The notes beneath the pieces are model-generated. The model saw only the letters and a program-made list of their open reading frames with translations. It was not told where the DNA came from and ran no database searches. Made by a program: the position numbers and the translations under genes. A stretch of DNA of 64,000 nt, from contig CALHLE010000009.1 of NCBI GenBank assembly GCA_938034415.1, positions 1 through 64,000 on the forward strand, written 5' to 3'. Below are positions 20,564 to 30,786 of this stretch, in pieces (position 1 is the stretch's first letter; every line of letters starts with the position of its first letter). This DNA is from an uncultured Anaerolineae bacterium. GTDB taxonomy: Bacteria > Chloroflexota > Anaerolineae > J036 > Brachytrichaceae.

Positions 20564-21151
20564 TCACTTCACCCCATCCAATCCCAGAGCGGCTGCGTTG
20601 CTCTGCATGGCCGCCAGGACGATGCCGATGTGCTCATCGAGTGGGACGCCGAGCGCCGCCGCCGCGCGCTCGATCTCGTCGCGATGCACGCCGGCAGCGA
20701 AGGCTTTCTCTTTCCACTTCTTCTTCACCGATGACACCTGCACATCGGCGATGTTCTTCGTCGGGCGAACAAACGTCACGGCAGCGATAAAGCCGGTCAG
20801 CTCGTCCACGGCGACCAGGGCGCGCTCCATGTCGTTCTCGGGCTGCGCGCCTGTCAATTCGGGCGCATGAGCGGCGATGCCGTGCAGGATCTCCTCCGGC
20901 CACCCTTGCGCGCGCAGGTAAGCGATGCCGACGTTGGGGTGTCCCTGACCGTCCAGGTTAGGATGCCGCTGATAGTCGAAGTCGTGAATCAAGCCGAGCA
21001 CTCCCCACAGCTCCGGATCGCCGCCGAAGCGCGGCGCGTAGGCGCGCATGGCGGTCTCGACGGACAACATATGCCGGATTAGGGCGGGGTCAGTCGTCCA
21101 CTCTGTGACGATGGCCCAAGCTGCATCGCGGTTGTATCGAGAGTCGCTCAT
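20564..21151 (-). CDS. HD-domain phosphohydrolase-like protein
   Basis: 195 residues from the ATG at 21151 (MSDSRYNRDAAWAIVTEWTT); an ATG four codons earlier is also possible. A compact HD fold is indicated by IRHMLSVETAMRAYAPRFGG, LIHDFDYQRHPN with the HD pair, HPNVGIAYLRAQGWPEEILHGIAAHAP and VAVDELTGFI. These match the HDIG-type hydrolases found widely in bacteria, which act on nucleotides or phosphoesters. No partner domain is attached, so the substrate is unknown. It is 35 bases from the SanA-like gene on the same strand. Confidence 0.8.
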   Translation of the reverse strand: MSDSRYNRDAAWAIVTEWTTDPALIRHMLSVETAMRAYAPRFGGDPELWGVLGLIHDFDYQRHPNLDGQGHPNVGIAYLRAQGWPEEILHGIAAHAPELTGAQPENDMERALVAVDELTGFIAAVTFVRPTKNIADVQVSSVKKKWKEKAFAAGVHRDEIERAAAALGVPLDEHIGIVLAAMQSNAAALGLDGVK

Positions 21152-21185
21152 GGGCAGTTGCAAAGTGTAGCAGATTCGCCCCGGC

Positions 21186-21845
21186 TCAGGCGATCGGGAG
21201 CGGCTCGCCCAGCACCGGCAGCGGACGACTGATGAACAAATCCCAGAACGCTTTCAACGTTGCGCCGAATTCCCTGAGCTGAAACCAGGACATAGCGGCA
21301 TATGGCCTTCGATCGGCCGGGTAGCCGACCGCAGCCACGCCGAGCGCGTTGCAAATGAAGATAGCGCGGTCGAGGTGATACGCTTGGGTCACCAGCACGG
21401 CGTCGCGCAGGCCGAAGATCTCGCGGGCACGGTAGCACGTGTCGTAGGTGCTGTGGCCGGCGTAATCGAGCACGATGTCATCGTCGGGGATGCCGAGCCG
21501 AAGCGCCGTCTGACGCATCACAGCCGGCTCATTGTAGTTGGCGAAGCGGCTGTCGCCGCTCATCAGCAGCTTGTCCACTGCGCCGGCCCGGTAGAGCGCT
21601 GCCGCCGAGGCGACTCGGTCATAGAGCACGGCGCTAGGCTGGCCGTTGCGCACGCCCGCGCCGAACACAACGGCCACGCGGTGATGCGGCGTCGTCTCCG
21701 GCGTGATGTAGATGCGGCTCCGCGCGAACGCCATCGTAAACCCGCGCGCCAGCAGCGGAGTGCTGACCAGCAAGACTGCGAGGAGCAAGATCATCCGCTT
21801 GATCACAGCGCGCATTGTATGCGACGCGCGGCGCCTGCCGCTCAT
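21186..21845 (-). CDS. SanA/YdcF-like DUF218 membrane protein
   Basis: 219 residues. One N-terminal membrane helix (ILLLAVLLVSTPLLARGFTM) is followed by a DUF218 domain: VAVVFGAGVRNGQPSAVLYDR, KLLMSGDSRFANYNEP, the DYAGHSTYDTCYRAREIFG segment and VLVTQAYHLDRAIFICNALG. Members such as SanA affect envelope permeability; the biochemical activity is unproven. The ATG overlaps the stop of the cytidine deaminase gene, suggesting coupled translation. Confidence 0.85.
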   Translation of the reverse strand: MSGRRRASHTMRAVIKRMILLLAVLLVSTPLLARGFTMAFARSRIYITPETTPHHRVAVVFGAGVRNGQPSAVLYDRVASAAALYRAGAVDKLLMSGDSRFANYNEPAVMRQTALRLGIPDDDIVLDYAGHSTYDTCYRAREIFGLRDAVLVTQAYHLDRAIFICNALGVAAVGYPADRRPYAAMSWFQLREFGATLKAFWDLFISRPLPVLGEPLPIA

Positions 21846-22381
21846 CGGCGCTTCGCTTTGGCCAGCTTATCGGGGGTGAACGCATCGGGCAACAGCGCGC
21901 CGACAGTGGTCAGCGTGTAATCGCCGCGGGCGTTGGCCTGGATGACGATGGTGTCCAGGCCGAACTCGCTCATGAACTGCCGACACGCCCCGCATGGCGA
22001 GCCGCCGTTGTCGGTGACAACGGCGATGGCGATGAAGTTGCGCTCCCCCTCGCTGATCGCCTTGACATAGGCCGTGCGTTCGCTGCAGATCGCCAGCCCG
22101 TAGGATGCGTTTTCCACATTCACGCCGCTATAGACGTTGCCCGAGTCGGCCAGCAGCGCCGAGCCGACGCGGTAGCGCGAATAGGGGGCGTGAGCGTACT
22201 TCCGCGCGCGGTTGGCCACTTCAATCAGCACACGGATGACTTCCTCAGGTAGCTCGCCTGGGGGCGGTGTTGTTGATGGGGCTGAGGCGTTTGCCGCGCT
22301 CTTCCGGCGCGACATCGCCTGCCGCGCGGGGGCGTTCTTGCGCTGCTTGTTGCTGCTGCGCGTCTGGCTGGCTTGGCGCAT
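21842..22381 (-). CDS. cdd: Cytidine deaminase
   Basis: 179 residues; deaminates cytidine or deoxycytidine for pyrimidine salvage. Zinc and catalytic motifs are NVENASYGLAICSERTA (the E of SERTA region and a Cys ligand) and GGSPCGACRQFMSEFG (two Cys ligands). The core begins near YAHAPYSRYRVGSALLA, so the first 40-odd residues, rich in Ser, Pro and Arg, are an unusual extension. The chosen ATG at 22381 has AAGGTG just upstream but makes the gene overlap the preceding CNNM gene by 137 bases; an ATG at 22315 would shorten the overlap. Start uncertain, identity certain. Confidence 0.93.
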   Translation of the reverse strand: MRQASQTRSSNKQRKNAPARQAMSRRKSAANASAPSTTPPPGELPEEVIRVLIEVANRARKYAHAPYSRYRVGSALLADSGNVYSGVNVENASYGLAICSERTAYVKAISEGERNFIAIAVVTDNGGSPCGACRQFMSEFGLDTIVIQANARGDYTLTTVGALLPDAFTPDKLAKAKRR

Positions 22382-23699
22382 GCGTCACCTTCACTTTCAG
22401 GATGCGCCGGTCGTTGACGGCGAGCACCTCGAAGATAAATCCACCGTGCTCAACGTGCTCGCCGACAACCGGCACTTTGCCCAATTGGTCGTAGATGAAG
22501 CCGCCCAGCGTGTCGCTTTCGCCTTCGGGCAGCTCAACCTGGAGCAGTTCGCCGGCGTCTTCGATGTTCATCCCTGCGTCGAGGATGTAACCGTTGCCAT
22601 CCGGCAGCGGCACGATGTCCGGCTCTTCGGCGTCGTATTCGTCCTGTATCTCGCCGACGATCTCTTCCAGGATGTCCTCGATGGTCACCAGGCCGGCGGT
22701 GCCGCCGTATTCATCTACGACGATGGAGACGTGCACCCGGCGCTTTTGCAATTCGTGCAGCAGCTCGATCACGCGCTTGGATTCGGGCGTGAAATAGACC
22801 GGGCGCAGCATCTGTGCCAGCGGCGGTTTTGCGCCGTCGCGCAACGCAGCCAGCATGTCCTTGGCGTAGAGGATGCCGATGATCTCGTCAATCGTGCCGC
22901 GATAGACGGGGATGCGCGAGTGGCCGGCGGAGACGACCACATCCAGCGCCTCGTCGAACGGCGTGTTGACATCGAGGGCTACCATCGCAATCCGCGGCAC
23001 CATCACCTCGCGCGCAACGGTGTCGCCGAAATCGAGCACCGAGAGGATCATCTCCTTCTCGCCTTCTTCGATCAGGCCTTCCTCTTCGCCGGCGTCCACC
23101 ATCGTCTTGATCTCTTCCTCGGTGACGAGCGCAGCGCCTTCGCGCTTCTGACCGCCCATCGGGATCGAGAGCAGGTTGCTCAACACTATGGCAAAGCGCA
23201 CAAACGGCGCGAGCAGGATGCTCATGACCTGCATCGGCCGGGCTAACGCCAGCGCGAGCGACTCGGTATAGCGCAACGCCAGCGCCTCCGGCACCAGCCG
23301 GCCGAAGACGAACAAGAAGAGCGCCGTCGCAAAAGTGACGATCAAGAAGGCGATCACTTGGGCGGCTTCTGGCGATAGCACATCGAACATGGCGCGCAGC
23401 CGGTTCAGCGCCGGCGGCGTGAAGCCCAACGCAGCGATGCCGGCCGCGAGCACCAGCCCTAACAGCGCCCCCACTTCCGCCGTCGCCAACAGTCGGCCGG
23501 AATTCTCGGTGAGCTGCTGAATCGCCCGCGCAGAGGTCACCCCTTTCTTCTCCAGCTCAACCAGGCGTGGCCGGCGCATGTTGATCAGCGCGCTGCGGGC
23601 GACGGCGAAGAACGCGCGGATCGCAGCGGCTAACGCGAACAATAAAACGACCATCGCGACGATTCTTTGTAACTCTATCCGAACATGGAGCGCCCCCAA
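22245..23699 (-). CDS. CNNM/CorC (HlyC) family membrane protein with CBS pair
   Basis: 484 residues. The DUF21 membrane domain occupies about 1-190 with several hydrophobic segments and the typical FFAVARSALINMRRPRL. Two CBS domains follow (MVPRIAMVALDVNTPFDEAL, GHSRIPVYRGTIDEIIGILY, and HVSIVVDEYGGTAGLVTIED), then a CorC_HlyC domain (DAGMNIEDAGELLQVELPEG to LAVNDRRILKVKV). The last 40 residues are Gln/Ala/Arg-rich and overlap the deaminase gene. Relatives are linked to Mg2+ or Co2+ transport and efflux; the older name haemolysin is misleading. Confidence 0.9.
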   Translation of the reverse strand: MGALHVRIELQRIVAMVVLLFALAAAIRAFFAVARSALINMRRPRLVELEKKGVTSARAIQQLTENSGRLLATAEVGALLGLVLAAGIAALGFTPPALNRLRAMFDVLSPEAAQVIAFLIVTFATALFLFVFGRLVPEALALRYTESLALALARPMQVMSILLAPFVRFAIVLSNLLSIPMGGQKREGAALVTEEEIKTMVDAGEEEGLIEEGEKEMILSVLDFGDTVAREVMVPRIAMVALDVNTPFDEALDVVVSAGHSRIPVYRGTIDEIIGILYAKDMLAALRDGAKPPLAQMLRPVYFTPESKRVIELLHELQKRRVHVSIVVDEYGGTAGLVTIEDILEEIVGEIQDEYDAEEPDIVPLPDGNGYILDAGMNIEDAGELLQVELPEGESDTLGGFIYDQLGKVPVVGEHVEHGGFIFEVLAVNDRRILKVKVTHAPSQPDAQQQQAAQERPRAAGDVAPEERGKRLSPINNTAPRRAT

Positions 23700-23706
23700 C
23701 TTCGCT

Positions 23707-25101
23707 TCAGGCGCTTGCGTTCGGATCCTCCAACTTACGAATCACGCGCGCCGGTATGCCGACGGCCAGCGTTGCATCGGGCACGTCCTTGGTGACGACT
23801 GCGCCGGCGCCGGTGCGCGCGCGCTTGCCCACGGTGACCGGCGCCACCAGCATCGTGTCGCTGCCGATGAAGGCGTGATCGCCAATGACCGTCCGGTTCT
23901 TCTTCGCGCCGTCGAAGTTGCAAGTGATCGCGCCGGCGCCGATGTTGACGTGTTCCCCCACGCTGGCATCGCCCAGGTAGCTGAAGTGCCCCATGTGGCT
24001 GCCTGCGCCGAGCGTGCTGTTCTTGATCTCCGCAAAGTTGCCAATGTGCGCGCCGGCACCAATGCGCGCGCCGGGCCGCAGATGCGAGAACGGCCCAATG
24101 TGCACGTCGTCCTCCACATGAGCGTGCTCGACCGTGGATTGCGCGATTCGCACGCGGTCGCCGACCTCCGACTCCACGATGTAGGAGTTCGGCCCGATCT
24201 GGCAGTCGCCGCCGATGCGCGTGCGGCCGATCAGGTGGGTGTTGGGCAGGATGACGGTGTCTGCGCCGATTTCCACGCTTGCCTCGATGTAGGTCGTTTC
24301 GGGGTCAACGATGGTCACGCCGTTGAGCATGTGTTGGCGATTGATGCGGCGGCGCAGCGCGCGCTCGGCGTCAGCCAGGTCCACGCGGGTGTTGACGCCG
24401 ATGCACTCGTCGCGGTCTTCCACCGTCAGGGCGCGCACCTCGCGGCCATCGGCGACGGCCATCTCGATCAGGTCGGTGAGGAAGTACTCGCCTTTGCGCG
24501 GATGGGGGCGAATGCGCTTCAGCGCGTCCCACACCCATGCGCCGTCGAAGCAATAGGCGCCCACGTTCAGCTCGCGGATGGCGAGTTGCGCCGGCGTGCA
24601 GGCCACCTCTTCGACGATGGTCAGCACTCGCTCGCCCTGCGCGTCGCGGATCACGCGGCCAAACCCGCGCGGATCGTCCGAGATTACGCTCAGCATGGCG
24701 ATCGCTGCGTCGTGGCGCTCGCGCAGCGCGGCGAGTTGGCGCAGCGTCTCGGGCCGCAGGAGCGGCACGTCGCCGTGAATGACGAGGACCTGTGCAGCGC
24801 CGGCGGCGTGGGTTTTGGCCTGCATCACGGCATGGCCCGTGCCCAGTGGGACGTCCTGGTGCGCGAAGACCGCGCGGTCGCCGATCGCGGCGCGCACGGC
24901 GTCGGCATGGTGGCCGATGACGACGATGGGCCTATTGCCCGTGGCGCGCTCGGCGGCGGCGATGCAGTGATCTAACAGGGTGCGGCCGGCCAGGCGGTGT
25001 AGGACTTTGGGGCGCTTCGATTTCATGCGCGTCCCCATGCCGGCCGCAAGCACAATCGCGCAGGCATTCGCGCGCGGATGGTCTGGTTCGTCAGACATCA
25101 T
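23707..25101 (-). CDS. glmU: Bifunctional UDP-GlcNAc pyrophosphorylase / GlcN-1-P acetyltransferase
   Basis: 464 residues; makes UDP-GlcNAc for peptidoglycan. The N-terminal uridyltransferase half has AIVLAAGMGTRMKSKRPKVL and QDVPLGTGHAVMQA, with VIHGDVPLLRPETL. The C-terminal half is a left-handed beta-helix of hexapeptides (VSVEIGADTVILPNTHLIG and later repeats) ending with HMGHFSYLGDASVGEHVNIG and FIGSDTMLVAPVTVG, which hold acetyl-CoA and catalytic residues. Full length. It starts 67 bases after the tRNA-Gln gene on the same strand, with a terminator between them. Confidence 0.97.
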   Translation of the reverse strand: MMSDEPDHPRANACAIVLAAGMGTRMKSKRPKVLHRLAGRTLLDHCIAAAERATGNRPIVVIGHHADAVRAAIGDRAVFAHQDVPLGTGHAVMQAKTHAAGAAQVLVIHGDVPLLRPETLRQLAALRERHDAAIAMLSVISDDPRGFGRVIRDAQGERVLTIVEEVACTPAQLAIRELNVGAYCFDGAWVWDALKRIRPHPRKGEYFLTDLIEMAVADGREVRALTVEDRDECIGVNTRVDLADAERALRRRINRQHMLNGVTIVDPETTYIEASVEIGADTVILPNTHLIGRTRIGGDCQIGPNSYIVESEVGDRVRIAQSTVEHAHVEDDVHIGPFSHLRPGARIGAGAHIGNFAEIKNSTLGAGSHMGHFSYLGDASVGEHVNIGAGAITCNFDGAKKNRTVIGDHAFIGSDTMLVAPVTVGKRARTGAGAVVTKDVPDATLAVGIPARVIRKLEDPNASA

Positions 25102-25105
25102 CTGA

Positions 25106-25159
25106 ATTGAAAATCAAGAATCGAGAACCAAGCGCCGGGCAGCGCTCAGTCCTCGATTC
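25106..25159 (-). terminator. Terminator of tRNA-Gln
   Basis: On the minus strand GAATCGAG (25159-25152) pairs with CTCGATTC (25125-25118), with an inner AGCGC/GCGCT stem, followed by TTGATTTTC. It stands directly after the tRNA and before glmU. Confidence 0.65.
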
Positions 25160-25168
25160 CCGATTCTA

Positions 25169-25240
25169 CTGGGGCGGCTGGATTCGAACCAACGAATGTC
25201 GGATCCAGAGTCCGATGCCTTACCACTTGGCGACGCCCCA
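25169..25240 (-). tRNA. tRNA-Gln (anticodon CUG)
   Basis: A complete cloverleaf on the minus strand: acceptor TGGGGCG pairing with CGCCCCA, the D-loop region GCCAAGTGGTAAGGC, anticodon stem TCGGA/TCCGA with loop CTCTGGA (anticodon CTG), and the T arm with GGTTCGAATCC. The discriminator is G, as usual for glutamine. CCA is not encoded. Confidence 0.95.
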
Positions 25241-25324
25241 TCATGATGCGACTTTTCGCGCGCATATTTTACCATCGGTGGCCGGCGCGAGGTCTTGCCC
25301 GCGGGTGTATTTCTAACCAGGGGG

Positions 25325-25343
25325 GCGCAGGTATTGCCTGCGC
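25325..25343. repeat. Short palindromic repeat
   Basis: GCGCAGG, the spacer TATTG, then CCTGCGC, followed by GTTAC. It shares the ATTGCCT centre with the repeat at 11475 and the GTTAC tail with the triple repeat at 10015. It lies in the gap between tRNA-Gln and rtcB. Confidence 0.5.
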
Positions 25344-25381
25344 GTTACTCCGCCGGACCTTCGGCTGCGCAAAGCGCAATC

Positions 25382-26587
25382 TCAAATGTCGCGCGGGTCG
25401 TCGGTCATCATCACCAGGCGCGGCTTGAAGCGCGCGATGCAGTCCACCAAGTCGCGCTGGGCAGCCATCACGGCGTCAATGTTCTTGTAAGCCTGCGGCG
25501 CCTCGTCCAAGCCGCCGCCCAGCAGCTTGACGCCATGCTCGCGCAGATAGGCGTCGCGCATCTTTTGGGTGATGCGCTTGAATGCCTCGTTGCGGCTCAT
25601 CTGCCGGCCTGCGCCGTGCGAGGCGCTGTTCAACGAAGCCGGGTTGCCCTTGCCGCGCACCACGTAACCCACATCGCCCATGGTGCCGGGGATCACGCCC
25701 AGCACGCCCTTGCCGGCCGGCGTCGCGCCTTTGCGATGCACAAAGACGCGCCGGCCGTCGGGCAGCGACTCCTCCCAGGCGAAGTTGTGGTGGTTCTCCA
25801 CCGTGGCCAGCACTTCCAAGCCGGCCGCCTTGGCGATCTGCTTATGGATGATGCGATGATTGGCCGAGGCGAAGCGCCCCGCCAAGTTCATCGCCAGCCA
25901 GTATTCCTGGCCGGCTTCGCTATCCATATCCAACCAGGCAAGGTGGGCGAGGTCCTTGCCCAGCTCTGGGTGCAACTGACGCGCCAGCTTGCTGTAGTGG
26001 TCGGCGATCTGAAAGCCGACGCCTCGGCTGCCGCTGTGCGAGAGCAAGGCCAAGTATGCGCCGGGCTGCAGGCCCAGTTGCGGATCGAACTCTAATACTT
26101 CAAGTTGGCCGAATTCGACGAAGTGGTTGCCGCTGCCCGATGTGCCGAGCTGCGGGATGCCCTTAGTTTCTTTCAAATGCCGCAGCAACGGCGTGGCCTG
26201 CCAATCTGGGTCGTCCAGGATCGGGTCTTCGCGCGGCGGCTTCCACTCCGCGCCGGCGCCAAAGCGGGTATTCTCGCGCAGCACCTTCTCGAAACGGCTC
26301 GCTTGCTGGTCAAGCAGATAAGGCGGCGCGTCGAAGACGCTCAGCCGCATGCGGCAGGCGATGTCCACACCCACGGCGTAGGGGATCACGGCGCCTTCCG
26401 TCGCCAGCACGCCGCCGATGGGCAAGCCGTAGCCGACATGCGCGTCGGGCATGAGTGCGCCGGCCACGCTGATCGGCAGGCGCATTGCGTTGTCCATCTG
26501 TGCCCGCGAAGCGGCGTCAATGTGCTCCTCGCCCCACACACTGTAGGGCAGCGGTGCTGGACGCACTTCACCCTTAACCTTGGCCAT
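25382..26587 (-). CDS. rtcB: RtcB family RNA ligase
   Basis: About 400 residues from the ATG at 26587 (MAKVKGEVRPAPLPYSVWGE); two further in-frame ATGs upstream leave the exact start open. RtcB joins RNA 3'-phosphate or 2',3'-cyclic phosphate to 5'-OH with GTP and Mn2+. Visible family elements are MPDAHVGYGLPIGGVLATEG, YAVGVDIACRMRLS with the metal-binding Cys, GSGNHFVEFGQ, LSHSGSRGVGFQIADHYS, VENHHNFAWEE and HRKGATPAGKG. The C-terminus has the LLGGGLDEAPQAYKNIDAVM stretch with the RtcB GG and Y/K contacts. No RtcA or RtcR lies beside it. Confidence 0.92.
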   Translation of the reverse strand: MAKVKGEVRPAPLPYSVWGEEHIDAASRAQMDNAMRLPISVAGALMPDAHVGYGLPIGGVLATEGAVIPYAVGVDIACRMRLSVFDAPPYLLDQQASRFEKVLRENTRFGAGAEWKPPREDPILDDPDWQATPLLRHLKETKGIPQLGTSGSGNHFVEFGQLEVLEFDPQLGLQPGAYLALLSHSGSRGVGFQIADHYSKLARQLHPELGKDLAHLAWLDMDSEAGQEYWLAMNLAGRFASANHRIIHKQIAKAAGLEVLATVENHHNFAWEESLPDGRRVFVHRKGATPAGKGVLGVIPGTMGDVGYVVRGKGNPASLNSASHGAGRQMSRNEAFKRITQKMRDAYLREHGVKLLGGGLDEAPQAYKNIDAVMAAQRDLVDCIARFKPRLVMMTDDPRDI

Positions 26588-26668
26588 ACAACTCATCGTA
26601 CCATGTTCGCCTGAATCCAGGCTGATGGGCGCTGAGCTGAGCGGCCGATGCGTCACGTGGTAAGCGGA

Positions 26669-27805
26669 TCAGTCCAGCAACCGCTTTACTTCGAATGGAT
26701 CGATCGAGATGGTGTTGTGGGCGTAGAGGTCAATCGCGCCGATGTCGGATGAGCGCATCTCCGGCGCGCCGCGGTCGCCGATCCGGATGATGACCGGGAA
26801 GCCCGACCAGTCCTCCTGATCTGCGCTCGATCCTTCGTCGGGCCTGGGGGGGAAGAACGGCGGCGTGAGCACGGCTACATTGAAGGCGCGCATATCGGCG
26901 CGTTCGATCAGCGCGCGCAGCGCGTCGTGCAGCGCGTCGGCCAGGTCGTCGTCGAGTGCGTGGCCGTAGATCCAGGTGTCCTTTGGCCGGTTGGCGGCCA
27001 AATACACGAAGCCGCGCAGCCGGCCGACGCGCAAGCCCAACCCCACATCGTCGTGCGCGGCCAGCAGGTCGTCGAAGTAGTTTGCATCGTATTGTGCGCG
27101 GTAGGCCAGCGCCGCGCGGCGTAGCAGCTCCACCTTGGCGTAGTGCATGCCACGCCCCAGCCCCATCTGCGCGTGGGCGTGCGGGATTGAGGCGCCGCCT
27201 TTCAGCCCGCCGTTCCATATCCACACGAAATAGCGCGCCTGTGGGTCATGCTGATGCGCCTGTTGCGCCCATGCCAGCGATGTGCGGAAGTAGTCGCGCA
27301 GATGCGCGCGGGTAAAGGCGAGTGGATCCGGCTCATCGAAGATCAGCACGGCGCACAGCCCCTCCCAGCTTGCGATGTTGCTGGCGGTGATGCAATGCTC
27401 GCCGCGCACTCGGCCGAAGACGTCCTCGGTGGTCAAGCGCGCGGGGTCGGCGAATGCTGCGTAGGCTTGCGCTTGTCGTTCGACGACGGGCGATGGATGC
27501 CCCCTGTCCGGCTCCTGACATCCGGCGGCGTCATACAGCGTCACCGGCCGCCAGCGGCGCAGCGGGTTGAACAGCGCGCCGTCGAAGGTGACCCGGTTGG
27601 TCACGCGCACCACGGTCTGGCGCTCCACGGCGGCCACTGAGCCGAACTGCGACTCGACCCACGCGCGCATCGCCTGGGGGACGCGGCACCGGCCGACGAC
27701 GCGATCCACGCGGAAGATGCGCTCAAAGCGCGTGCGGCGTTCGGCAGGCAGCGCGGCGACCAACTCCGGCAGGTCAACGATGGTGGGCGTGGTCATGGGT
27801 GTCAA
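26669..27805 (-). CDS. Galactose-1-phosphate uridylyltransferase/HIT-like protein
   Basis: 378 residues. The HIT-type active-site stretch GGASIPHAHAQMGLGRG contains H-x-H-x-Q as in GalT and Ap4A phosphorylases. An upstream GEHCITASNIASWEGLCAVLIF and a later VGLGLRVGRLRGFVYLAANR support a full GalT-like double domain rather than a small HIT protein. The likely chemistry is a nucleotidyl transfer through a histidine adduct. Sugar or dinucleotide substrate is not determined. It lies 13 bases before an ATG-distal rtcB extension on the same strand, so the two may be co-transcribed. Confidence 0.75.
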   Translation of the reverse strand: MTPMTTPTIVDLPELVAALPAERRTRFERIFRVDRVVGRCRVPQAMRAWVESQFGSVAAVERQTVVRVTNRVTFDGALFNPLRRWRPVTLYDAAGCQEPDRGHPSPVVERQAQAYAAFADPARLTTEDVFGRVRGEHCITASNIASWEGLCAVLIFDEPDPLAFTRAHLRDYFRTSLAWAQQAHQHDPQARYFVWIWNGGLKGGASIPHAHAQMGLGRGMHYAKVELLRRAALAYRAQYDANYFDDLLAAHDDVGLGLRVGRLRGFVYLAANRPKDTWIYGHALDDDLADALHDALRALIERADMRAFNVAVLTPPFFPPRPDEGSSADQEDWSGFPVIIRIGDRGAPEMRSSDIGAIDLYAHNTISIDPFEVKRLLD

Positions 27806-27893
27806 TCCGGAAGCGCTCGCAGTGCTTTCGTCAATGAGATTGGGCAGGCTGCAGGCGCGTCGGACTCGGCCTCGTCGTGCGCAGCTATTGTAG

Positions 27894-29297
<1,404 letters not shown>

Positions 29298-29315
29298 TTC
29301 TGGGAGGGAACAGCG

Positions 29316-29756
29316 ATGCAAGTGCGCCGTTGGGTGACGCTCTGCGGGTTGGCAATCGCGTTGGTCGCGTGCGGCGCCGGCGATGGGCCGCCGCCGATCG
29401 CGACGATCAGCCCGCACATCACCACGCTGAGCGAGCCATCGGTCGAGGTAGAGTCGCAGGCTCAGGTGAGCGGGCCGATCACGTTCATAGACTTCTACGC
29501 GGAGTGGTGCGCGGTATGCAAGCAGACCGCGCCGGCTGTGAGCCGGCTGCGCGAGGAGTTCAAGGACGAGGTGATCTTCGTGTCGTACGATGTGGACGCG
29601 CCGGCCAGCCGGGACATCGTCCGGCAGTACCGCGTCGTCGGCGTGCCGACTTTTGTCATCCTAGACGGCAAGCAGGAGGTCATCAGCCGCTTCAGCGGCG
29701 GCTTCGGCTACGCCGACATGAAGCGAAAGCTGGAGCGCTACATGGGCAAGCGCTAA
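29316..29756 (+). CDS. Thioredoxin-like lipoprotein
   Basis: 146 residues. The N-terminus is a lipoprotein signal ending LVACGAG, then a linker. The thioredoxin fold follows with the active site FYAEWCAVCKQTAPAV and the cis-Pro segment VVGVPTFVILDG. It would be tethered outside the membrane, acting as a disulfide reductase or in cytochrome/heme maturation; the partner is not indicated. The ATG has GGGAGGGA about 10 bases upstream and lies 18 bases after enolase. Confidence 0.88.
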   Translation: MQVRRWVTLCGLAIALVACGAGDGPPPIATISPHITTLSEPSVEVESQAQVSGPITFIDFYAEWCAVCKQTAPAVSRLREEFKDEVIFVSYDVDAPASRDIVRQYRVVGVPTFVILDGKQEVISRFSGGFGYADMKRKLERYMGKR

Positions 29757-29802
29757 GAGGGCGCGCTCGGTTTGCTGAAGGCCGTCGGTGTAACCGTCGA
29801 GG

Positions 29803-30786
29803 TCAAAGCGACACGGTTGCAGGAGCGCACTTGTTGCGAAACTCACGCGGCGTCATGCCATAGACGCGACGGAAGACGCGATTAAATTCTTGCACGTTGT
29901 TGAATCCAACGCTATAGGCAATGTCTAGGATAGTAGCCTCGGTCTGTTGTAGGCGGACGATCGCCTCCGACAGGCGACGGGCGTTGCGGTAAGCGATCGG
30001 CGTCGTATTCATTGCTTCGCGAAAGAGCGCGCAGCAGTACGACGGGCTGACATGGATCACTTTTGACATGTCCGCCAAGGACAACGGCTGTGCGTAGTTT
30101 GTTTCGATAAAGCTGAGCAGCGGCCGAATGATCTGTAATGCTTTTGCCCGACGCTGATTGAGCTTTAAGGAGCTACCCGCTGAATCGAGCAAACGTCGCA
30201 CCAATATGCCAACTGCCTGAAGTAGTAATCCGCCGGCGATGATTTCCCAGGCACATCCCTTCTGTTCTTCCTGAGCTTGAATCTGCTGCAGTAAAGCGAG
30301 CAACTGCTGGGTGATCGGATCGTCAATCGGAATGAGTGGGCCATGGAATGTCGCGAAATCGGGAGTAAAAGGCAACCGTGCCTGACATCCCAGTCGCGCT
30401 AGCCATCCGTCTTCGACCAAGTCTGGATGAAAGTGAACGACGAACAAGCAACACGCTTCGTCCAACGCATATGCCATGTGGGGCTCTAAGCTATTGACTA
30501 CGTAGACTTGTCCTGACTCGGCAAAGTGGCTTTGCTCGCCGACCTTGATCAAGCACTTACCCCACTGAATACAACCGATCTCGTAAGTATCGTGCCAGTG
30601 TAAGGGTTCAAAGCGACCAGGCAATTGCACTACTCGCTGGATCACAAAGAATTTGCCTTGTCTAGCGAGGCTGGCACGGCTTAGCTCGGCGGCAAGATGA
30701 GGGGTACTTCGGAGTCGGTTCACAACTTCAAGCATCTGCCCTTGTTTAGCTGGATCGACCGGCAGAGATTCAGGAAATCCCTTCAT
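29803..30786 (-). CDS. AraC family transcriptional regulator
   Basis: 327 residues. The N-terminal half is a cupin-type effector domain (RFEPLHWHDTYEIGCIQWGK, then SLEPHMAYALDEACCLFVVH). The C-terminal 100 residues carry two helix-turn-helix motifs, with PLSLADMSKVIHVSPSYCCA and ILDIAYSVGFNNVQEFNRVF ending in MTPREFRNK. It is divergent from the sugar transporter and catabolic cluster that follows, which it probably controls in response to a sugar or derivative. From this gene rightward the DNA is noticeably AT-richer than in the flanking genes. Confidence 0.92.
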   Translation of the reverse strand: MKGFPESLPVDPAKQGQMLEVVNRLRSTPHLAAELSRASLARQGKFFVIQRVVQLPGRFEPLHWHDTYEIGCIQWGKCLIKVGEQSHFAESGQVYVVNSLEPHMAYALDEACCLFVVHFHPDLVEDGWLARLGCQARLPFTPDFATFHGPLIPIDDPITQQLLALLQQIQAQEEQKGCAWEIIAGGLLLQAVGILVRRLLDSAGSSLKLNQRRAKALQIIRPLLSFIETNYAQPLSLADMSKVIHVSPSYCCALFREAMNTTPIAYRNARRLSEAIVRLQQTEATILDIAYSVGFNNVQEFNRVFRRVYGMTPREFRNKCAPATVSL

